64,000 nucleotides of DNA. Origin: Kutzneria buriramensis. GTDB lineage: Bacteria > Actinomycetota > Actinomycetes > Mycobacteriales > Pseudonocardiaceae. Below are positions 1 through 20,515 of the stretch, piece after piece. Below the pieces are notes generated by a model. The model ran no database searches, had not been told where the DNA came from, and saw only the letters and a list, made by a program, of their open reading frames with translations. Numbering within the stretch: position 1 is the first letter of the stretch; each line of letters begins with the position of its first letter. Position numbers and translations under genes: made by a program. Where the stretch lies: NCBI RefSeq assembly GCF_003387475.1, contig NZ_QUNO01000029.1, forward strand, positions 1-64,000, written 5' to 3'.

Positions 1-11513
<11,513 letters not shown>

Positions 11514-11548
11514 CGCGGGGTTGTGCCTCCTCGTGCGAAGCGGACGAC

Positions 11549-12577
11549 TCAGGAACCTGCGGCGGCACGCAGCTCGACCAGCGACTGGACCATCCAGTTC
11601 CGGGTCGCCGCGGCGTGCGCCGGCGCGCCGTGCACGTCGTCGTGCTCCAGCACCCGCAGATCGCGGATGTGCTTGCGCAGCAGGGAAAGATCGGTGGCCG
11701 GGACGATCTCGTCGCGGCTGGACGCGACGTAGCGCACCGGTACGTCCACTTGGGACAGGTGGGCGTCGGACAGGGCGAGGGCGGGCAACACCGCGCCGAG
11801 ACGCTCGCGCGGCACGCCGGTCAGCTGGGCCAGCGTGTCCACGGTGACCGCAGGCAGATCGCGCTGCCAGGACTGGTCGGTGAACAGGTCACGGACCGGC
11901 GCACCGGCCGTCACGATGCCGCGTATCCGGTCGTCATCGACGGCGGCGCGCAGCGCCAGGTGGCCGCTGAAGCTGATCGCCATCAGGTACGTCCGCTCGA
12001 CGTCGGCCCGGTCGGCGACCGCGTCCAGGATGGCCGGCAGCATCCGCCAGCTGTGTTCGGTGTAGCGCAACGTGTTCTCGCCGACGCCGGGCATCTCGGT
12101 CACGACACCGGCCAGGCCGAGGTCGCGGGCGGCCAGCAGCACCGGCGCCCACTGCTCCTTGAGGCTGACGATGCCGCCCAGGATCAGCAGCAGCGGCCTC
12201 GGGTCCGTTGTGGACAGTCCGGCGGTCCAGGCGCCGACTCGGCCGCCGAGGATCTTCCAGTCGGCCCGTTCGATGCCGGGCACCGAACGCCGCCACTCGT
12301 CGAGCGCGTCGACGCAGTCGGTGAGCGCGGCGGCTCGATCCTGGCCGTCCACGAACGGGAAGCGGGCGAAGCCGTAGTACTGGCTGGCCGCCAGCGGCTC
12401 GCCGGCCTCGAGCAGCGCGTCGGCCGCCCGGCTCCACTCGAGCGTCCACGAGCCGGGGCCGACGCCGTCGTGCTCGATCGCGGCGAACAACGCGCGGTAC
12501 CGCTCGGCCGGGATGCCGAGGGACTCCGCGTGCGTGGCGACGTAGCGCTTCAGTTCCTCGACGTCGTTCACCGCCAC
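11549..12577 (-). CDS. FrsA-like alpha/beta hydrolase, probable tetronate acetate-eliminating enzyme
   Basis: This 342-aa protein has an alpha/beta hydrolase core in its second half. The candidate nucleophile is Ser in AISFSGH, the acid Asp in SRDEIVP and the base His in DDVHGAPAH. The long N-terminal helical cap resembles FrsA/DUF1100-type esterases. In agglomerin-type tetronate pathways a hydrolase-fold enzyme of this kind (Agg5 class) removes acetate from the acetylated hydroxymethyl tetronate to give the exocyclic methylene. That role is inferred from the neighbours: its GTG start overlaps the end of the E2-type acyltransferase gene by 10 nt and the PKS start follows 35 nt downstream. A chain-release or editing role is the alternative. 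Confidence 0.85.
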   Translation of the reverse strand: MAVNDVEELKRYVATHAESLGIPAERYRALFAAIEHDGVGPGSWTLEWSRAADALLEAGEPLAASQYYGFARFPFVDGQDRAAALTDCVDALDEWRRSVPGIERADWKILGGRVGAWTAGLSTTDPRPLLLILGGIVSLKEQWAPVLLAARDLGLAGVVTEMPGVGENTLRYTEHSWRMLPAILDAVADRADVERTYLMAISFSGHLALRAAVDDDRIRGIVTAGAPVRDLFTDQSWQRDLPAVTVDTLAQLTGVPRERLGAVLPALALSDAHLSQVDVPVRYVASSRDEIVPATDLSLLRKHIRDLRVLEHDDVHGAPAHAAATRNWMVQSLVELRAAAGS

Positions 12578-13353
12578 GCCCCGTTCGCCGTGGCGGCGAC
12601 CTCGGCCGCCGCGAACTCCTCGAGCCCCTGCTTGATCTCGGCCAGCACGTCCGCGGCTTCCGCGCCGTCGATCACGCGGTGGTCGAAGGCCAGGCTGAGC
12701 CGCAGCACCGGCGCGATCACGATCGCGCCGTCGCGCACCACCGGCCGCTCGGCGACCCGGCCGAGGCCCAGGGTGATCGTGGTGCCGCCGACCGAGTGGA
12801 ACGAGTCGACCGGGCGGTGGCCGAGCGAGGTCACCGAGAAAGTTCCCCAGATCGACGAACGGCGCGCCAGCGGCCGAACCACCTTGCGGAACGCGCGGAA
12901 CGCCCCGCGCCAGCGCAGACCGTGCAGCGTGCGCACGCCGGCGAACTCCGGCGCGGTGTCCGGGTCGACGTCGCGCAGCCGGGTCACCAGGGCCTGGATC
13001 TCGTCCAGCCCGGTGGTGTGCAGGTCACGCAGCACGACGGAGAGCACGACACGCTGGCCGGACATGGTCTTGTCCAGGGTCAGCTTGCCGTGCGCGCCGG
13101 GATACCGGGCGATCTTGGGCCGGACGCCGTCCAGGATGGCGGCGTTCGCCTCGGGATGCCGTACCAGCACCCGGGCCGCGGTGTGCAGCACGAACGTGAC
13201 CGGCGAGATCCGGCGGGCGGCGCGGATCTCGTTGATCCGGCTGAAATCCACCTCGGTGTCCAGGAACACCGGCGCGAACTCGCGAGTCTGCCGCAGGAAG
13301 TAGAGGGTGTGCCGGCGCTGCGGCGCGACGGTGCTGATGATCGGGTCGCCCAT
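12568..13353 (-). CDS. Stand-alone E2-type (2-oxoacid dehydrogenase) acyltransferase, probable tetronate O-acetyltransferase
   Basis: This 261-aa protein matches the catalytic domain of dihydrolipoamide acyltransferases. It has the C-terminal active-site signature AFDHRVIDGAEAA, with the catalytic His and Asp, but no lipoyl or E1/E3-binding domain. Enzymes of this type (Agg4 class) acetylate the primary hydroxyl of the tetronate ring using acetyl-CoA, priming it for elimination. Context is the main evidence for that role: it lies between the KASIII-like gene (7 bp upstream) and the hydrolase gene (10 nt overlap). No E1 or E3 genes are nearby, so a true 2-oxoacid dehydrogenase role is unlikely. 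Confidence 0.88.
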   Translation of the reverse strand: MGDPIISTVAPQRRHTLYFLRQTREFAPVFLDTEVDFSRINEIRAARRISPVTFVLHTAARVLVRHPEANAAILDGVRPKIARYPGAHGKLTLDKTMSGQRVVLSVVLRDLHTTGLDEIQALVTRLRDVDPDTAPEFAGVRTLHGLRWRGAFRAFRKVVRPLARRSSIWGTFSVTSLGHRPVDSFHSVGGTTITLGLGRVAERPVVRDGAIVIAPVLRLSLAFDHRVIDGAEAADVLAEIKQGLEEFAAAEVAATANGAWR

Positions 13354-13360
13354 CGGCGCC

Positions 13361-14410
13361 TCACACCCTTTCCAAGGCGAACCCCGCCTTGATCCACTTG
13401 CTCGACTCCACCGCGATGCCGAGCACCCGGTCGCCGTCGACCAGTCGCGGCAGCACCCGCGCCAACTGCTGGAAGGGCAGCGCGTTGGCGTTGTTGCCGG
13501 TCTCGGCGACGACGCTGATCTCCTGCGCGCCCGGCACGTCGAGCCGGGTCGTGATCCGGTCGGTCATCCGGCCGGACAGCTGCGGCGGCAGCAGGTAGTC
13601 CACGTCCGTCGCGGTCCAGCCCAGTTCGTCCAGCAGCTCCTTGAGGATCTCCTCGGCCATCGCCGGCACGGACTCCTCGATCGCCTTGTAGTCCTCGCGC
13701 GACCCGGTGCGACCCGGCTCGTGGTCGGCCGGGCCGAACCACTCCAGGACCTGGCCGGGCGCCCGGTCCTTGCCGGTCAACCGGGTCAGCACCGTGCGCA
13801 GCACGGTGGTCTCCGCGCCGTCATCGACCGGTGCGCAGGACAGCACCGCCGCACCGGCCCCGTCGCCGAACAGGGCGACGTTCACCAGCTCCGCCGGCGG
13901 CAGCGAACGCAGGTCCATGTCGAGGTCGTAGTGTTTGGCGATCACGTCGCCGCCCAGCACCAGCGCGGTGCGATAGCCGCCGGCCGCCATCAGCCGCCGG
14001 GCTACGTCCAACGCCTGGAACGCGCCGGCGCAACCGGACTGGAGCTGGAAGGTGGGCACGCCGTCGATGCCGAGCCGGTCGGCGATCACGTTGACCGTGG
14101 CCGGCATCAGGTTGTCCGGGGTGGCCGTGCCCAGCACCACGAGGTCGACGTCCGCGCCGGTCAGCCCGGCCTCGGCCAGGGCCCCGCGACCGGCGGTCGT
14201 GCCGAGGTCGGCGAGGGAGTAGCGCACCTCGCCGCTGTCCAGGTCGACCGCGAGATGGCGGGTGCGGGTGCCGACGAACGCGTCCACCCACTGCACCCAC
14301 AGCTGATCCATACCGAACCGGCGGGCCAGTTCGGCGTTGCCGACCGGCGGTCCGGGCAGGGCGGTGCCGACCGAAAGCAGGCGGATTGACGAATCCATGT
14401 CGTCCAGCAT
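13361..14410 (-). CDS. KASIII/FabH-like enzyme, probable tetronate ring-forming condensing enzyme
   Basis: This thiolase-fold protein is about 349 aa. The active-site Cys is in LQSGCAGAF and the Asn region in GNNANAL, but the position of the catalytic His (PHQAN in FabH) reads LPPQLSG, so the His appears to be replaced by Pro. In tetronate pathways a KASIII homologue (RkD/Agg3 class) joins glyceryl-S-ACP to the polyketide beta-ketoacyl thioester and closes the ring. It is the first gene of the leftward operon leading into the PKS. The start is uncertain: ATG at 14410 (MLDDMDSS), ATG at 14398 or GTG at 14458 are all possible and none has a well-placed Shine-Dalgarno site. The homologous part begins about IRLLSVG. 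Confidence 0.9.
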   Translation of the reverse strand: MLDDMDSSIRLLSVGTALPGPPVGNAELARRFGMDQLWVQWVDAFVGTRTRHLAVDLDSGEVRYSLADLGTTAGRGALAEAGLTGADVDLVVLGTATPDNLMPATVNVIADRLGIDGVPTFQLQSGCAGAFQALDVARRLMAAGGYRTALVLGGDVIAKHYDLDMDLRSLPPAELVNVALFGDGAGAAVLSCAPVDDGAETTVLRTVLTRLTGKDRAPGQVLEWFGPADHEPGRTGSREDYKAIEESVPAMAEEILKELLDELGWTATDVDYLLPPQLSGRMTDRITTRLDVPGAQEISVVAETGNNANALPFQQLARVLPRLVDGDRVLGIAVESSKWIKAGFALERV

Positions 14411-14420
14411 CGACACACCG

Positions 14421-14475
14421 GCTAAAGCGGCCCTTGCGCCCGACTTCGCCAGTCCCACTCCTTGCGCACTAAGCG
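14421..14475 (-). promoter_or_regulatory. Divergent promoter region with two SARP-like half sites
   Basis: The 141 bp between the leftward tetronate/PKS operon and the rightward transporter operon carries GCTAAAGC (14421-14428) and CACTAAGCG (14467-14475). The same AAGC-cored elements occur in the same orientation at 19105, 28914 and 31815. Here the two cores are 46 bp apart rather than 10-11, so this is the weakest of the four. A SARP gene lies at 31965. Confidence 0.4.
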
Positions 14476-14551
14476 ATTTCGCTGATGTGGCCCCGGCGTG
14501 CCGTCGGTACGGTGCCCGGTGAATTCAACCGGTCCGGAATGGGGTGCGGAT

Positions 14552-16204
14552 ATGCACACTCGCAGGCGATTCCTGTCGCTGTCGGCCGGCACGATCGCGG
14601 CCGTCGCGAGCGGCGCCGGGCTGACCGCGTGCAGCGCGGCGCAGGGCAGCCCGGGCGACATCGACGCCGGGCCACCGCAGTCCGGCGGCACGATCACGTT
14701 GGCCGAGCCGACCTCGCCGATCGGCTGGGATCCGCACGTCGGCACCGAGGACCTGCTCGGCCTGATCCTGCGCCCGGTGTTCGACTCGCTGGTGGCGGCG
14801 AGGACCGACGGCACGTTCGCGCCCTGGCTGGCCACGTCGTGGACGATCTCGCCGGACGGCCTGAACTACACCTTCACGCTGCGCAAGGACGTCACGTTCA
14901 CCGACGGGACACCGTTCGACGCCGCCGCCGTGCGGGCGAACTTCGACCACGTGGTCGCGCCGGGCACGGCCTCCCGGTACGCGAAGTCGCTGCTCGGTCC
15001 GTACGTCGGCACCACCGTGCTGGACCAGAGCACGGTGCGGATCACGCTGAGCCGGCCCTATTCGCAGTTCCTGCAGGCCGTCAGCTCGACCTATCTCGGT
15101 TTCCACTCGCCGAAGGCGTTGCGCGAGCATCCCCACGACCTCGGCTCCGGCGGCCGGTACACGGTGACCACCGGCGCGTTCACCTTCGCCTCGGTCACCC
15201 AGGGGCAGCAGGCGGTGTTCAAGCGCCGGCCGGACTACAAGTGGGGGCCGGGCTCGGCCAAGCACACCGGACCGGCCTATTTGGACGGTTTCACCGTGAT
15301 GTTCGTGCTGGACGACCAGACCAGGGTCGGCGCGGCGACGGCCGGCCAGGTCGACATCGCCGACCAGGTGCCGGCCAGCCAGCTGCCGGTGGTGCGCAAC
15401 ATGGGCAGCGTGCGCCTGATCAGCCGGGACAGCCCCGGCGCGCCGTACTCCTACTACATGAACACCGGCAAGCCGCTGTTCTCGGACGTCAACGCGCGCA
15501 AGGTGATGCTGCACGGCGTGGACGTCGATGGCATCACCAAGGGGCTGTTCCAGGGCCAGTACCAGCCGGCGTCGTCCGTGCTCAGCCCGTCCACCCGGGA
15601 TTTCGCCGACCTGGCCGACCAACTCGGCTACCACCCCGACCGGGCGGAATCCCTGCTGGCCGCGCTCGGCTACACCGACACCGACGGCGCCGGCTACCGG
15701 ACCAGGAACGGGCAGCGCTTCGCCGTGCGGATGCCCTTCGCCACCGCGAACACCACCGACGAGCGGCGCGCGTTCAACACGGCCGTCCAGGACGGGCTCA
15801 AGCAGATCGGCGTGGACCTGGTGCTCACCGAGCTCGACGCGCCGACCTACATCAACCGGGCCCGGGCCGGCGACTACGACCTCTCGGCGCTCGCCTGGGG
15901 CGGCTCGGACGGCGCCGTGCTCTGGAACCTGTTCTATTCCAAGAACCTGGTGCCGGTCGGCGGGGCCAACGTGGCCTGGGTGGCCGACCAGACCCTGGAC
16001 GCGCTGCTCACCGGCGCCGAGAACACCACCGATCAGGACAAGCAGCGACAGTTCTACCGACAGGCGCAGGCGCGGGTGATCGACCAGGCCTATGTGCGGC
16101 CGGCCTACGTGGCCAAGCGCGGTCTCGCCGTGCGGCCCGAGGTGCACGGGTTCAGTTTCGACGCGGCCGGCTGGCCGTTCATCTACGACATCTGGCGCGG
16201 CTGA
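14552..16204 (+). CDS. Extracellular substrate-binding lipoprotein, oligopeptide/nickel ABC family (SBP family 5)
   Basis: This protein is about 550 aa. The N-terminus has a twin-arginine signal (RRRFLSL), a hydrophobic stretch and a lipobox LTAC, so it should be exported folded by Tat and lipid-anchored outside the membrane. The body has the SBP family 5 pattern, with WDPH near the N-terminus and FTLRKDVTFTDGTPFDA, typical of DppA/OppA proteins. The ATG at 14552 is chosen because the signal peptide begins there; an upstream in-frame start at 14498 would bury it. It begins a transporter operon (1-nt overlap with the next gene). Abyssomicin clusters carry a comparable oligopeptide-type ABC system. 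Export or uptake of the product is inferred. Confidence 0.93.
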   Translation: MHTRRRFLSLSAGTIAAVASGAGLTACSAAQGSPGDIDAGPPQSGGTITLAEPTSPIGWDPHVGTEDLLGLILRPVFDSLVAARTDGTFAPWLATSWTISPDGLNYTFTLRKDVTFTDGTPFDAAAVRANFDHVVAPGTASRYAKSLLGPYVGTTVLDQSTVRITLSRPYSQFLQAVSSTYLGFHSPKALREHPHDLGSGGRYTVTTGAFTFASVTQGQQAVFKRRPDYKWGPGSAKHTGPAYLDGFTVMFVLDDQTRVGAATAGQVDIADQVPASQLPVVRNMGSVRLISRDSPGAPYSYYMNTGKPLFSDVNARKVMLHGVDVDGITKGLFQGQYQPASSVLSPSTRDFADLADQLGYHPDRAESLLAALGYTDTDGAGYRTRNGQRFAVRMPFATANTTDERRAFNTAVQDGLKQIGVDLVLTELDAPTYINRARAGDYDLSALAWGGSDGAVLWNLFYSKNLVPVGGANVAWVADQTLDALLTGAENTTDQDKQRQFYRQAQARVIDQAYVRPAYVAKRGLAVRPEVHGFSFDAAGWPFIYDIWRG

Positions 16205-17130
16205 TGCGGGCCGGCCGCCGGCTGCTGGCCGGACTGCTGGTGCTGTGGGGCGCGGCCACACTCACCTTCCTGGCCCTGCACCTGATTCCGGGCGATCAGG
16301 TGGACGCCATCCTCGGCCCCAGCCTGAGCGTGACCCCGCAACTGCGCGCGCAGATCACCGCCGAGTACGGCCTGGACCATCCGTTGGTCGTGCAGTACCT
16401 CGACTATCTCGGCCGGCTGCTGCGTGGCGACCTCGGTCAGTCCTACCAACGCGACATGCCGGTGGGCAGGCTGTTGGCCGAACAGATCGGGCCGACCGTG
16501 CAGCTGGCCCTGTCGGCCGCGCTCGCCGCCTTCGTGGTGGCGATCCTCGCCGTGCTGGTCACGGCCGGCAGCGGCCGGTTCGGTCGGTGGCTGGCGTCGG
16601 TGATCGAGCTGCTCGCCGTGTCGGTGCCGAACTTCTGGCTCGGCCTGATCCTGCTCACCGTCTTCTCGTTCCGGTTCCCGATCTTCCCGGCGGTCGGCGC
16701 GGCCGGGCCGCTCGGCCTCGTCCTGCCGACCGCCACCCTGGCCCTGCCGTTGGGCGGGGTGCTGGCGCAGGTGATCCGGCAGGAGCTCGAACTGGCCGAC
16801 GGCCGGCCGTTCGCGATCAGCGTGCGGGCCAGGGGCGCGAGCGAGGTCCATCTCACGCTGCGGCACACCCTGCGGCACGCCGTCACGCCGGTGGTCACGT
16901 TGTCCGCGTGGGTGATCGGTTCGCTGATCGGCGGCACCGTGTTGGTGGAGAACATCTTCGTACGCCCCGGCATCGGCCGAACGCTGGTCGGCGCGGTGGT
17001 GTCCCGGGACACTCCGGTGGTGACCGCGATCGTGCTGCTGTCCGCGGTCGCCTTCGTGGTCGTCAACACCGTGGTGGACCTGCTCTACCCGATCATCGAT
17101 CCCCGACTGCGCGCGGAGAGCCGAACATGA
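16204..17130 (+). CDS. ABC transporter permease, DppB/OppB type
   Basis: This 308-aa membrane protein has an N-terminal transmembrane helix, a periplasmic segment with the DppB-like GDLGQSYQRDMPV, and about five further helices. The inner-membrane permease C-terminus shows ENIFVRPGIGRTLVGAVVSRD. The start ATG overlaps the TGA of the binding-protein gene by one base and its own stop overlaps the second permease gene by 4 nt, so the three are translated together. It should pair with the 17127 permease. The cognate ATPase is probably the fused protein at 27309, about 10 kb away. Confidence 0.94.
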   Translation: MRAGRRLLAGLLVLWGAATLTFLALHLIPGDQVDAILGPSLSVTPQLRAQITAEYGLDHPLVVQYLDYLGRLLRGDLGQSYQRDMPVGRLLAEQIGPTVQLALSAALAAFVVAILAVLVTAGSGRFGRWLASVIELLAVSVPNFWLGLILLTVFSFRFPIFPAVGAAGPLGLVLPTATLALPLGGVLAQVIRQELELADGRPFAISVRARGASEVHLTLRHTLRHAVTPVVTLSAWVIGSLIGGTVLVENIFVRPGIGRTLVGAVVSRDTPVVTAIVLLSAVAFVVVNTVVDLLYPIIDPRLRAESRT

Positions 17131-17987
17131 GCGTCGAACTGGCCCTGTCGGATGCGGTGTCGGACGAGGCGCCGGCCCGGGTCGACGGACGGTCCCGACG
17201 GATCGGCGCGTGGCTCGGCGCCACGCTGTTGGTCCTGGTGCTGGCCGTTCTCGTGTTCCCCGAATGGTTCTCGAGCGGACGGCCGAACGCCACCGACGTG
17301 CGGCACGCCTTCACCCCACCGTCGCTCGGACATCTGTTCGGCACCGACGAACTCGGCCGGGACGTGTACACCAGGGTGGTCTACGGCGCCGGCATCTCGC
17401 TGGGCATCGGCGTGCTCGCGGTGGGCATCGGGGTGGTCGGCGGCGTGCTGCTCGGCTTGCTTTCCGGGTTGGGGCGAGGGTGGGTCGACACGGTGGCGAT
17501 GCGCGTGGTCGACGTCCTGCTGGCCGTTCCCGAGTTGCTGCTCGCGCTGCTGGTGGTGGCGATCATCGGACGCGGCTCGCTGAACGTCGCGCTGGCCATC
17601 GGCGTGGCGGCCGTTCCGCACTTCGCCCGGCTGGTGCGTGGCCAGGCGCTGTCCGTGCTGCGATCGGAGTACGTGGAGGCCGCCAAGATCCTGGGCGTGC
17701 CGCCGGTGCGCTACCTGGGGCGGCACGTGCTGCCGAACGTGGGCGGGCCGCTGGTGGTGATGGCGTCCATCGGCACCGGCTCGGCGATCACGGCCGCGGC
17801 CGGGTTGAGCGTGCTCGGGCTCGGGCCGCCCGCGCCGTCCCCGGAATGGGGCGCGATGCTGTCCGAGGGACAGGCCTATCTGGGCACCGCGTGGTGGATT
17901 GCGGTGTTTCCCGGGCTGGCCGTGGTCGTCGTCGTGCTGTCGGTGACCCTGCTCGGTCGCGGCGTGCAGGCGCGGCGGCTGCGCTGA
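17127..17987 (+). CDS. ABC transporter permease, DppC/OppC type
   Basis: This 286-aa permease has one N-terminal helix after a short polar tail, then the DppC hallmark HLFGTDELGRDVYTRVVYG and a block of about five helices. The EAA loop reads EAAKILGVPPVRYLGRHVLP and contacts the ATPase. The ATG lies in an ATGA overlap with the preceding permease. It is the last gene of the transporter operon; a GC-rich hairpin (17988-18005) follows. Confidence 0.94.
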   Translation: MSVELALSDAVSDEAPARVDGRSRRIGAWLGATLLVLVLAVLVFPEWFSSGRPNATDVRHAFTPPSLGHLFGTDELGRDVYTRVVYGAGISLGIGVLAVGIGVVGGVLLGLLSGLGRGWVDTVAMRVVDVLLAVPELLLALLVVAIIGRGSLNVALAIGVAAVPHFARLVRGQALSVLRSEYVEAAKILGVPPVRYLGRHVLPNVGGPLVVMASIGTGSAITAAAGLSVLGLGPPAPSPEWGAMLSEGQAYLGTAWWIAVFPGLAVVVVVLSVTLLGRGVQARRLR

Positions 17988-18005
17988 GCGCGCGCCGCCG
18001 CGCGC
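17988..18005. terminator. GC hairpin between convergent genes
   Basis: A 7-bp perfect stem (17988-17994 with 17999-18005) and a 4-nt loop lie between the stops of two convergent genes. There is no T-run, as is common in actinomycetes. Confidence 0.4.
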
Positions 18006-18009
18006 CGGG

Positions 18010-19020
18010 CTACGCGGCGACCGGTGCGGTCAGCCCGACGACGGCCGCCAGCCGGCGGCAGGACGCGATGCGGTCGTTCGGGTCGTAGGTATTGCTGACC
18101 ACCATCACCTCGTCCGCGCCGGCCGCGTCCGCGAGTTCGGCGAGTCGGGTGCGGACCAGCTCCGGGCCGCCGGCGAGGTCAGAGCGCAGGTCCAGCGGAT
18201 CCGCGATCCGCCGCTCCGCCGCGCTGTACCGGTGCGCCAGCGCCTGCTCGGCCGGCCGCAGCGGCTGCGGGTCGCCGGCCAGCTGCTGCACGTTGGCCAG
18301 GCGTTCCGAGGCCGCGATCGCCTCGCCGTGCGCGTCGTCCTCGCCGACCCAGACCCGCAGCACCAGGATGGCGTGCGGCCGGTCGCCCTCGAACGCGGCG
18401 CGGTAACGGCGCAGCGCGGCCACCGCGAGCGCGGGATCGCGGAAGCCGGCCGACAGCGCGTAGGGCAGGCCGAGCCGGGCCGCGGCCTCGGCCGACGACG
18501 TGCTCGCACCCAACAGCACCACCGGGGGCAGGGCCACGTCGTCCGGCATCACCCGGATCTCGGCGGGCGCGCCGGCCGGAAACGGGCCCAGGCCGGCGAA
18601 GGCCAGCACCAGCGCCAGTTGCCGGTCGAACGAGTCCCTGGTCTCCGGCTCCCGCCGCAGCGCGGCCGCGGTCACGTCGTTGTTGGCGCCGGTCGCCCGG
18701 CCGATGCCGAGGTCGATCCGGCCCGGGAACAGCGCCTCCAGCGTGCGGAACTGCTCGACCACGTGCAGCGGCGCGTGATTGGGCAGCATGATGCCGCCCG
18801 CGCCGACGCGGAGCCGTTCGGTGACCGACGCCAGCCGGCCGATCAGGATCTCCGGCGCGGCGATGGCCCGGCTGGCCGTGCCGTGGTGTTCGGCCACCCA
18901 CATTCGGGCGTACCCGAGCCGGTCCAACGCCTTGGCCAACGTGAGCGAATCGCACAGCGCCTGCCGGGGGCCGATGTCGTGGCGCACCGGCCCCTGATCA
19001 AGAACGGAGAAAATCGGCAA
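18010..19020 (-). CDS. Luciferase-like flavin-dependent monooxygenase (group 1 LLM)
   Basis: This 336-aa TIM-barrel oxidoreductase belongs to the bacterial luciferase superfamily. It has an N-terminal SVLDQ strand, WVAEHHG, the GGIMLPNHAPL segment and FPGRIDLGIGRATG, close to the 'LLM oxidoreductase group 1' pattern. These enzymes use reduced FMN supplied in trans, or sometimes F420. The start is TTG at 19020, supported by GAGGAG five bases upstream. It is divergent from the P450 gene and shares the SARP-like repeat region at 19105. It probably tailors the tetronate product, but the reaction cannot be read from sequence. Confidence 0.9.
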   Translation of the reverse strand: MPIFSVLDQGPVRHDIGPRQALCDSLTLAKALDRLGYARMWVAEHHGTASRAIAAPEILIGRLASVTERLRVGAGGIMLPNHAPLHVVEQFRTLEALFPGRIDLGIGRATGANNDVTAAALRREPETRDSFDRQLALVLAFAGLGPFPAGAPAEIRVMPDDVALPPVVLLGASTSSAEAAARLGLPYALSAGFRDPALAVAALRRYRAAFEGDRPHAILVLRVWVGEDDAHGEAIAASERLANVQQLAGDPQPLRPAEQALAHRYSAAERRIADPLDLRSDLAGGPELVRTRLAELADAAGADEVMVVSNTYDPNDRIASCRRLAAVVGLTAPVAA

Positions 19021-19102
19021 CGGGACTCCTCGGTCGTTTCTCTGCTGGTGGTTTCTCTGCTGGGGACCGACCGCAGATTAGCGGCGGCGGCTGTCAATCC
19101 CG

Positions 19103-19120
19103 CTGAAGCCGAACTAAAGC
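19103..19120 (-). promoter_or_regulatory. SARP-like direct repeat (11-bp period)
   Basis: CTGAAGC (19103-19109) and CTAAAGC (19114-19120) have cores exactly 11 bp apart, the spacing expected for SARP binding to one DNA face. They lie about 85-100 bp upstream of the leftward LLM gene and 130 bp upstream of the P450 gene. Orientation matches the other candidate sites. Confidence 0.5.
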
Positions 19121-19249
19121 TGGGACAACGAAACGATTGGTTCCGGCCCGATCGCGCTTGCCCGGCCCGCAATCCGCTGGCTAGCGTCCTGTGGGCGCAG
19201 GTCATGGCGACTGGTCGCAACACATTCCCGAAGGCGCGCGGAGGTCGCA

Positions 19250-20470
19250 TTGTCACCCCAGTCAGCGGCGTCGTCGGCCGAGTTCGCGGACGCGCCGCCG
19301 TTTCCGCGGCGGCGGGTCTGTCCGTACGAGCCGCCGGCCGCCTACACCGAACTCAGCGAACGCGGACCGATCAATCCGGTCACGTTGTGGAACGGCCGCC
19401 AGGTCTGGGTGGTGACCAGCTACGCACTCGGCCGCGCCCTCCTTTCCGATCCGCGGATGTCGTCGGACCGCAGCCGTGACGAGTACCCCTCGATGGCGCC
19501 CAATCTCTCCGCCGAGGCGGCCCGCAAGCTGGTGCTGGTCGGCATGGATCCGCCCGAGCACGACGTGCACCGCCGGCTGCTCTCGCCCTACTTCGGCCTG
19601 AAGCAGGCCAGGGCGATGCGCCCGGCCGTGCAGGCGATCGTCGACGAGCTCGTCGACGACATGCTCGCCAAGGGCCCGGTCGCCGATCTGGTCGCCGATT
19701 TCGCGCTGTCCATTCCCAGCCGCACGATGTTCGCGTTGATGGGCATTCCCGATGACGAGGCCGAGTTCTTCGAATCGGTCACCTCGGGCATCATGCAGGG
19801 CGCCGACGCCGAAGGCGCGCAGCAGGCGGGCGCCCGGTTCGTCGCCTACCTGGACCAGCTGGTCGCGGCGCAGGAACAGGCGCCGGGCAGCGGTCTCATC
19901 GGCGAACTGGCCCGCCTGGTGGTTTCCGGCGAGCTCGACCACGCCGAGCTGGTGCAGATCACGATGGTGCTGCTGATCGCCGGGCTGGAGACGACCGCGT
20001 CGATGATCCCGGTGGGCGCGTTGGTATTGCTGGACCATCCCGCGCAGCTGCGCGGGCTCCAGGCCGGGACGGTGTCGTTGCCGGTGGCCGTGGAGGAACT
20101 GCTGCGGCTGGCCGCGGTGACCGACTTCGCCGCGATCCGCTGGGCCAAGGAGGACATCGAGGTCGACGGGCACCGGATCGCCGCCGGCGAGGGCGTCGTC
20201 GTGTCCTCGCCGATGGTGAACCGGGATTCCGCCGTACACGACGACCCGTACGCCTTCCGGATCGACCGGGGCAGCCGCAAGCACATGACCTTCGGCTACG
20301 GCATCCACCAGTGCCTTGGCCAGAATCTCGCCCGGCTGCAACTGGAAGTGGCCTACGAGACCCTGTTCCGCCGCATTCCCGGGCTGCGGCTGGCCGTGCC
20401 GGCCGAGCGGGTCACGGTCCGGCCGGTCGGCACCATGCAGGGCGTGCGCGAACTGCCCGTCACCTGGTGA
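19250..20470 (+). CDS. Cytochrome P450
   Basis: This 406-aa class I bacterial P450 has the I-helix oxygen-activation motif AGLETT, K-helix EELLR and the heme-binding loop FGYGIHQCLG with the Cys ligand. There is no membrane anchor, so it is soluble and needs a ferredoxin; the 3Fe-4S ferredoxin at 25299 is the obvious partner. The start is TTG at 19250, placed by GGAGG six bases upstream. In abyssomicin pathways a P450 of this class epoxidises the spirotetronate before ether-bridge formation. An equivalent job here is an inference from context. It is followed by two flavin monooxygenase genes on the same strand. Confidence 0.96.
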   Translation: MSPQSAASSAEFADAPPFPRRRVCPYEPPAAYTELSERGPINPVTLWNGRQVWVVTSYALGRALLSDPRMSSDRSRDEYPSMAPNLSAEAARKLVLVGMDPPEHDVHRRLLSPYFGLKQARAMRPAVQAIVDELVDDMLAKGPVADLVADFALSIPSRTMFALMGIPDDEAEFFESVTSGIMQGADAEGAQQAGARFVAYLDQLVAAQEQAPGSGLIGELARLVVSGELDHAELVQITMVLLIAGLETTASMIPVGALVLLDHPAQLRGLQAGTVSLPVAVEELLRLAAVTDFAAIRWAKEDIEVDGHRIAAGEGVVVSSPMVNRDSAVHDDPYAFRIDRGSRKHMTFGYGIHQCLGQNLARLQLEVAYETLFRRIPGLRLAVPAERVTVRPVGTMQGVRELPVTW

Positions 20471-20515
20471 CGGCCACCCGAATCCCAGCGACAACACAAG
20501 GATGTGTGGTGAATC

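Noticed and set aside
12568-13353. Part of a pyruvate or branched-chain dehydrogenase complex
   Set aside because: No lipoyl domain, E1 or E3 genes are present, and the gene lies between two tetronate-type genes.
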